64,000 bases of DNA from Fimbriimonadaceae bacterium (GTDB lineage: Bacteria; Armatimonadota; Fimbriimonadia; Fimbriimonadales; Fimbriimonadaceae): assembly GCA_019694835.1 (NCBI GenBank), contig JAIBBE010000001.1, positions 1 through 64,000 on the forward strand, written 5' to 3'. The notes beneath the pieces were generated by a model. That model worked only from the letters and a program-made list of their open reading frames with translations, was not told the DNA's origin and did not search any database. Each line of letters opens with the position of its first letter. Position 1 is the stretch's first letter. Of this stretch, positions 60,834 through 64,000 are shown in pieces. The position numbers were made by a program, and so were the translations under genes.

Positions 60834-63830
60834 TTAAACCTCCAACTCCAATTGACCGGTTCCGTCGACCGCGACCCACGAGGCACCATCGCCTTGCGAC
60901 TTCGTCTCGATGTCGCTCCAACTCGATACGAGCGCGTTGTAGACGCGGGCTTCGGCGGACCACTTCTTCCGATCGCAGATCGCGTAGAGGCGATAGGCAA
61001 GCTCACGGGCGCGGTCGATGTCGAGGTCGGGTTTGGTCTCGCGGAAGCGGCGCATGAGGCGCGCCGCTGCGTCCTCGCCGCCATCGTCGAGCGCGCGGCA
61101 GAGGTATTGGGTGGCTTCCCAGATCGCGGTACGGCGATCTTTGGCGGGGTCGTAATCGGCGGGCAGTTCGTCGCGCGAAAGCAGTTCGAATCTCCCGCCG
61201 CCGAGCCGGACGAAACCGAATTCGAGCATCGCATCCGGGGCGGTGCCCCTCGCGCGGGCGATGGTATCGGCATCACCGTAGGGACCGGCTGCGAAGCCAT
61301 ACTGCGAAAACCACGTGACGCCAAACAGGGTCTCGGGGTCGTACCAGCCCTCCTGGGCTTCCATCAGTTCATCCAGAGCTTGGTTGATGAGCTGAAGCGC
61401 GGTGCGAACCGTCATGGGTTCGCCGCTCGCTTCGAGTACCTCAGCGTACCGGGTAAAGATCGCCATCCCCGGCCCGATCGACGCTTGGGCCAGGTCCACC
61501 GGGGCGATGTTGGCTTCTTGAAGGTGGGCGATGGCGACCGGCAATTCCGCCTTCAGGGCTCCCACGAATTCTGTCCGCGAAACGCTCGTTGCGGTCGTTG
61601 CACGGCGTCGGCAGACGAGGACAATGCTGGAAGCGAGCGCGTTCGTACCCGACCCGATCATCCGATTGCCCAGTTCCGTGCGCATGGGCCAGGTTCCGCT
61701 CAACGCGAAGCCGGCTCGGAGCACCGCGTCCAGGAACGTCTCCCACCCCGTGCTCGACGTGCCCGTTTGTGACTCGGTTTCAGACTGCTTGAAGGCGTAG
61801 TAAATCGTGACCGGGAATCCCGGATCAGCTTGGTCCGCGATTCGGCCCATTGCCTTCGTCATCCCGTTCAGGAAGAATGTCTCGGCCTGATCCTTACCGC
61901 CGTGGCGATAGGGCGTCGCCACCAGTTCCTCCGCCTTGGGGACGGCTAAGGTCGCAAAGAGGTCGGGATAGATGTTCTGGAGTGATCGGCGCAGCCAGAC
62001 GTAAAAGAAGTCTGAAAGGTCCGCGTAACCAATGTTGTCGTAATAGGGAGGGTCCGTGGACACGATCTTCGCCACGCAGAGTTCCTGGCTAGAGGCATTC
62101 GCCTGGACGGCGCTCCCCTTGTTCGTCGAAGATGTTTGCGGAAAGGCGAGCTCCTGTGGCTTGATGATCTTCTCAAGGGCCGCGTTGTAATTAGCTAGCC
62201 ACTCTCCGAACAGATTTAGTTCAGCATAGTCCCAGGTCATCGGGATGGCTTGCCTCGCAAAAGTGTTTCTGGTCGCTTGAACGACCGGAATCCAACCGCA
62301 AACCGTGGAGTTAAAGTCGGTGCACCTGCTTACAACGAAGCTAAGATACACGCCTATGGCATCAGCATATGCCGTTGCCCCCGAACCGCCGTCGCGGAGG
62401 GGGGTGGGGGCCTGCCCTGAGCATGCCGAAGGATCGTCGGAGAGGCCGGCGGCGAGCGCGTCGCGACGCACCTCCTCCCGCGCCTCTTGCACCAAGTCGG
62501 AGAACGTCGTCAACGCCACGAGCTGGCGGGGTGTGAAGAGGGCAGCAAAGGTCAGCAAGCCGTAATTGGGCGTCTTGAAGTCCCGAGGATTGGTCGGTAG
62601 CGCGATGTCGGGACTCCACCCGGGTTGAGCGGTTCGTGCCAGAGACTCCTGGTCCGCTGACGGCGATAAATAGACCCGCCCTCTATCGCCCTCCGCGACG
62701 ATCGCCATCAGTCGCGCACCCATTCGACCTTCTTGCCCCTCCGACCGAATGTGGTCATAGCTAACCGGCGTACTCGACATCAGGCAGGTGAAGGCTGCTC
62801 GCTTGCCAGCAGTCGTTCCGAGCTTGGCAGCCTCAACGTCCCTGGGCCTCCCAATCCTCACCATGAACCGATAACCATCCCCCTCGATTACTGGCTCGAC
62901 GTAAGCCTCCTTGTTCGCCTTGGTGGAAAGCAAGAACGACGAGACGAGCGGCACGTCGACGTGCGCGAAAGCAGGGTTCGGGCTCTTGACCGTTCGTGCC
63001 CACAGCCAGGCGATCACCGTCAACTCGCGACCCAGGTACGGCTGCAAGTCGGGCCGCTCGGCGACCATCTCGGCCGTGACCTTGATCTTCGGATAGAGGT
63101 GCCCGATCCGCTTTTCCGCTTCGTCCCGCATCCACTGGCCGTAATAGCGAACATCATCCGCCAGCCCCTGCGCCCCCTTCCACGGCTTGCCCATGGCAGC
63201 CGTTCTACGCGCCTCCGGATTGACCGGGGGCCTCCCCGCAAACTTGGGTGGAATCTCGATCATCGCCTTGTTGATCAGCACCGCCACCGGGTTGAGGTCG
63301 CTTGCGTAAGCTTCGAGCCCGAGCCTCTGCGCTTCCAGCGGTATCGATCCACCGCCCGCAAAGGGGTCGTGAAGGGGAGGAGGATCGCCGCCACAACTGA
63401 GCCGGATCAGTTCCCGCGCCGGTTCGAGCACCGCTTCGTTCGTCGTATTCTCCCACTGGACGAGCTGCTCGATGAGCGTGAACAGCCGGTACCGCCGCTC
63501 TCTCGCGAGCTTCTGCTCCTTGGCCCCATCTCCTTCAAGCGGCTTGCCGTCCGCCCCCACAATCGGCTCGTCGACAAGGTGTCGATACTTGGCATGCAGC
63601 GGCAGTTCGTCGATCCGCTTTAGGTAGTCCTTCGGCGCACCCTCCTCCCCCGGATCGTCGACGATCTGGGCAAAGATCACGGCGCGACACGCCGCCAACG
63701 GTCGCCGCGCCCACCATAAATGTAGCGTGGAAGGATGCCCATGCCGAATCGACTTCTCCCGCGCCGAAGCGATATTGACTTCTTCCAGCGGCAGCGCGAC
63801 TTCGATGAGTTTCTTGCGAGGTTGATTCAT
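60834..63830 (-). CDS. DUF1156-domain DNA methyltransferase
   Basis: 998 residues. The N-terminal DUF1156 block KKLIEVALPLEEVNIASAREKSIRHGHPSTLHLWWARRPLAACRAVIFAQIVDDP (~6-60) is unmistakable. SAM-binding DPFAGGGSIPLEAQRLGLEAYASDLNPVAVLINKAM lies at ~155-190 and the catalytic motif DPPYYDNIGYADLSDFFYVWLRR at ~593-615 (DPPY of adenine/N4-cytosine methylases). A repeat-derived peptide sits at ~465-482. The ATG overlaps the upstream partial gene by 4 bp. Such methylases occur in DISARM-like and other defence islands with a DUF499 ATPase. No restriction nuclease of standard type is present. Confidence 0.9.
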   Translation of the reverse strand: MNQPRKKLIEVALPLEEVNIASAREKSIRHGHPSTLHLWWARRPLAACRAVIFAQIVDDPGEEGAPKDYLKRIDELPLHAKYRHLVDEPIVGADGKPLEGDGAKEQKLARERRYRLFTLIEQLVQWENTTNEAVLEPARELIRLSCGGDPPPLHDPFAGGGSIPLEAQRLGLEAYASDLNPVAVLINKAMIEIPPKFAGRPPVNPEARRTAAMGKPWKGAQGLADDVRYYGQWMRDEAEKRIGHLYPKIKVTAEMVAERPDLQPYLGRELTVIAWLWARTVKSPNPAFAHVDVPLVSSFLLSTKANKEAYVEPVIEGDGYRFMVRIGRPRDVEAAKLGTTAGKRAAFTCLMSSTPVSYDHIRSEGQEGRMGARLMAIVAEGDRGRVYLSPSADQESLARTAQPGWSPDIALPTNPRDFKTPNYGLLTFAALFTPRQLVALTTFSDLVQEAREEVRRDALAAGLSDDPSACSGQAPTPLRDGGSGATAYADAIGVYLSFVVSRCTDFNSTVCGWIPVVQATRNTFARQAIPMTWDYAELNLFGEWLANYNAALEKIIKPQELAFPQTSSTNKGSAVQANASSQELCVAKIVSTDPPYYDNIGYADLSDFFYVWLRRSLQNIYPDLFATLAVPKAEELVATPYRHGGKDQAETFFLNGMTKAMGRIADQADPGFPVTIYYAFKQSETESQTGTSSTGWETFLDAVLRAGFALSGTWPMRTELGNRMIGSGTNALASSIVLVCRRRATTATSVSRTEFVGALKAELPVAIAHLQEANIAPVDLAQASIGPGMAIFTRYAEVLEASGEPMTVRTALQLINQALDELMEAQEGWYDPETLFGVTWFSQYGFAAGPYGDADTIARARGTAPDAMLEFGFVRLGGGRFELLSRDELPADYDPAKDRRTAIWEATQYLCRALDDGGEDAAARLMRRFRETKPDLDIDRARELAYRLYAICDRKKWSAEARVYNALVSSWSDIETKSQGDGASWVAVDGTGQLELEV
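62392..62446. repeat. Palindromic-repeat insertion in the DUF1156 gene
   Basis: A GC-rich stretch with cctgccctgagcatgccgaa, like the widespread CCTTCGGCATGCTCAGG-type repeats. Read in frame it adds DDPSACSGQAPTPLRDGGSG to the methyltransferase. It lies in a variable-looking part between the SAM and DPPY motifs. Confidence 0.6.
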
Positions 63831-64000
63831 GCGATCGCCTCCCCGTTGCAGAGCTTCACGATTGAGGCGTGGATCCGTTCAGCGCGATTTGCCAAGAACA
63901 TGCGGTAGTCGCCCGCCACCATGTCATCGAACGAGATCAAGTGGCTCTCTAGCCGCCGGCGTATTTCCGCTTCGCCGTGAACAGACCTGTCTCGCCTTTC
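63827..64000 (-). CDS. Partial protein upstream of the DUF1156 gene
   Basis: The frame enters from the right edge and its TGA overlaps the DUF1156 ATG (ATGA), so it is the preceding gene of the same operon. The visible 57 residues contain IRRRLESHLISFDDM, DYRMFLANRAERIH and ASIVKLCNGEAIA. They are helical and basic. I do not recognise the family from this piece. Confidence 0.78.
   Translation of the reverse strand, partial: ERRDRSVHGEAEIRRRLESHLISFDDMVAGDYRMFLANRAERIHASIVKLCNGEAIA

Overview
The window is GC-rich bacterial DNA, most consistent with an Armatimonadota (Fimbriimonadia-like) chromosome. I base this on the mix of dockerin-type secreted proteins, a PEP-CTERM protein, an orphan prepilin, scattered TTG/GTG starts and many short palindromic repeats. 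The phylum is an inference; no marker-gene search was possible.

The layout is a stretch of core chromosome (about 8.9-51.0 kb) held between the near ends of two tRNA-anchored islands. ISLAND 1 (1-8930) runs in from the left. It carries a CzcCBA-type RND heavy-metal efflux operon (TolC-like protein, czcB, czcA) translationally coupled to a Zn/Cd/Pb P-type ATPase, then a tyrosine integrase. It ends in a 55-nt copy of the 3' part of tRNA-Leu(UAG), the expected distal attachment repeat. ISLAND 2 starts at 51002 with a 45-nt 3' fragment of tRNA-Asn(GUU) on the minus strand, followed by a second tyrosine integrase. It then holds a decayed prophage S49 protease, an HNH-like gene and a multi-gene putative defence locus that runs off the right edge. 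The intact tRNA for each island should lie outside the window.

CORE. 8.9-16.5 kb: fluoride channel crcB, glutamate dehydrogenase, a manganese (yybP-ykoY) riboswitch with terminator in front of htpX / zinc-ribbon protein / terC, a cysteine-synthase-family enzyme and malate dehydrogenase. 17-22.6 kb: a prepilin, the nusA-ylxR-infB translation operon and an HtrA protease. 22.7-31.7 kb: sialate O-acetylesterase, a dockerin-type protein, a CADD-like protein with a decayed duplicate of its tail, pfkA, nadC, prfA and a PQQ dehydrogenase. 31.7-38.6 kb: nuoH-nuoJ, MgtC, an AONS/KBL-type acyltransferase, secreted TIG and PEP-CTERM proteins and an SPFH protein. 38.6-47.5 kb (all minus strand): hicBA, sarcosine-oxidase-like and Gfo/Idh enzymes, lgt, a serine beta-lactamase-family protein, a CoA-binding protein, cupin-metY-cupin and a beta-propeller/dockerin protein. 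47.6-50.9 kb: a NarG-like molybdoenzyme divergent from a Crp/Fnr regulator, with a perfect Fnr-like palindrome between them.

The most interesting candidate system is at 55.2-64 kb on the minus strand. A partial upstream gene, a large DUF1156-type DNA methyltransferase and a PLD-like protein form one overlapping or closely packed set. A small winged-helix protein, a nucleotidyltransferase-fold protein, a HEPN-DUF499 ATPase and possibly a 47-residue small protein form the next. Two identical palindromic operator-like repeats lie between the sets. Several families of palindromic repeats occur in the core. Two repeat-like segments, one in the core molybdoenzyme and one in the island methyltransferase, lie inside coding sequences and are translated in frame.
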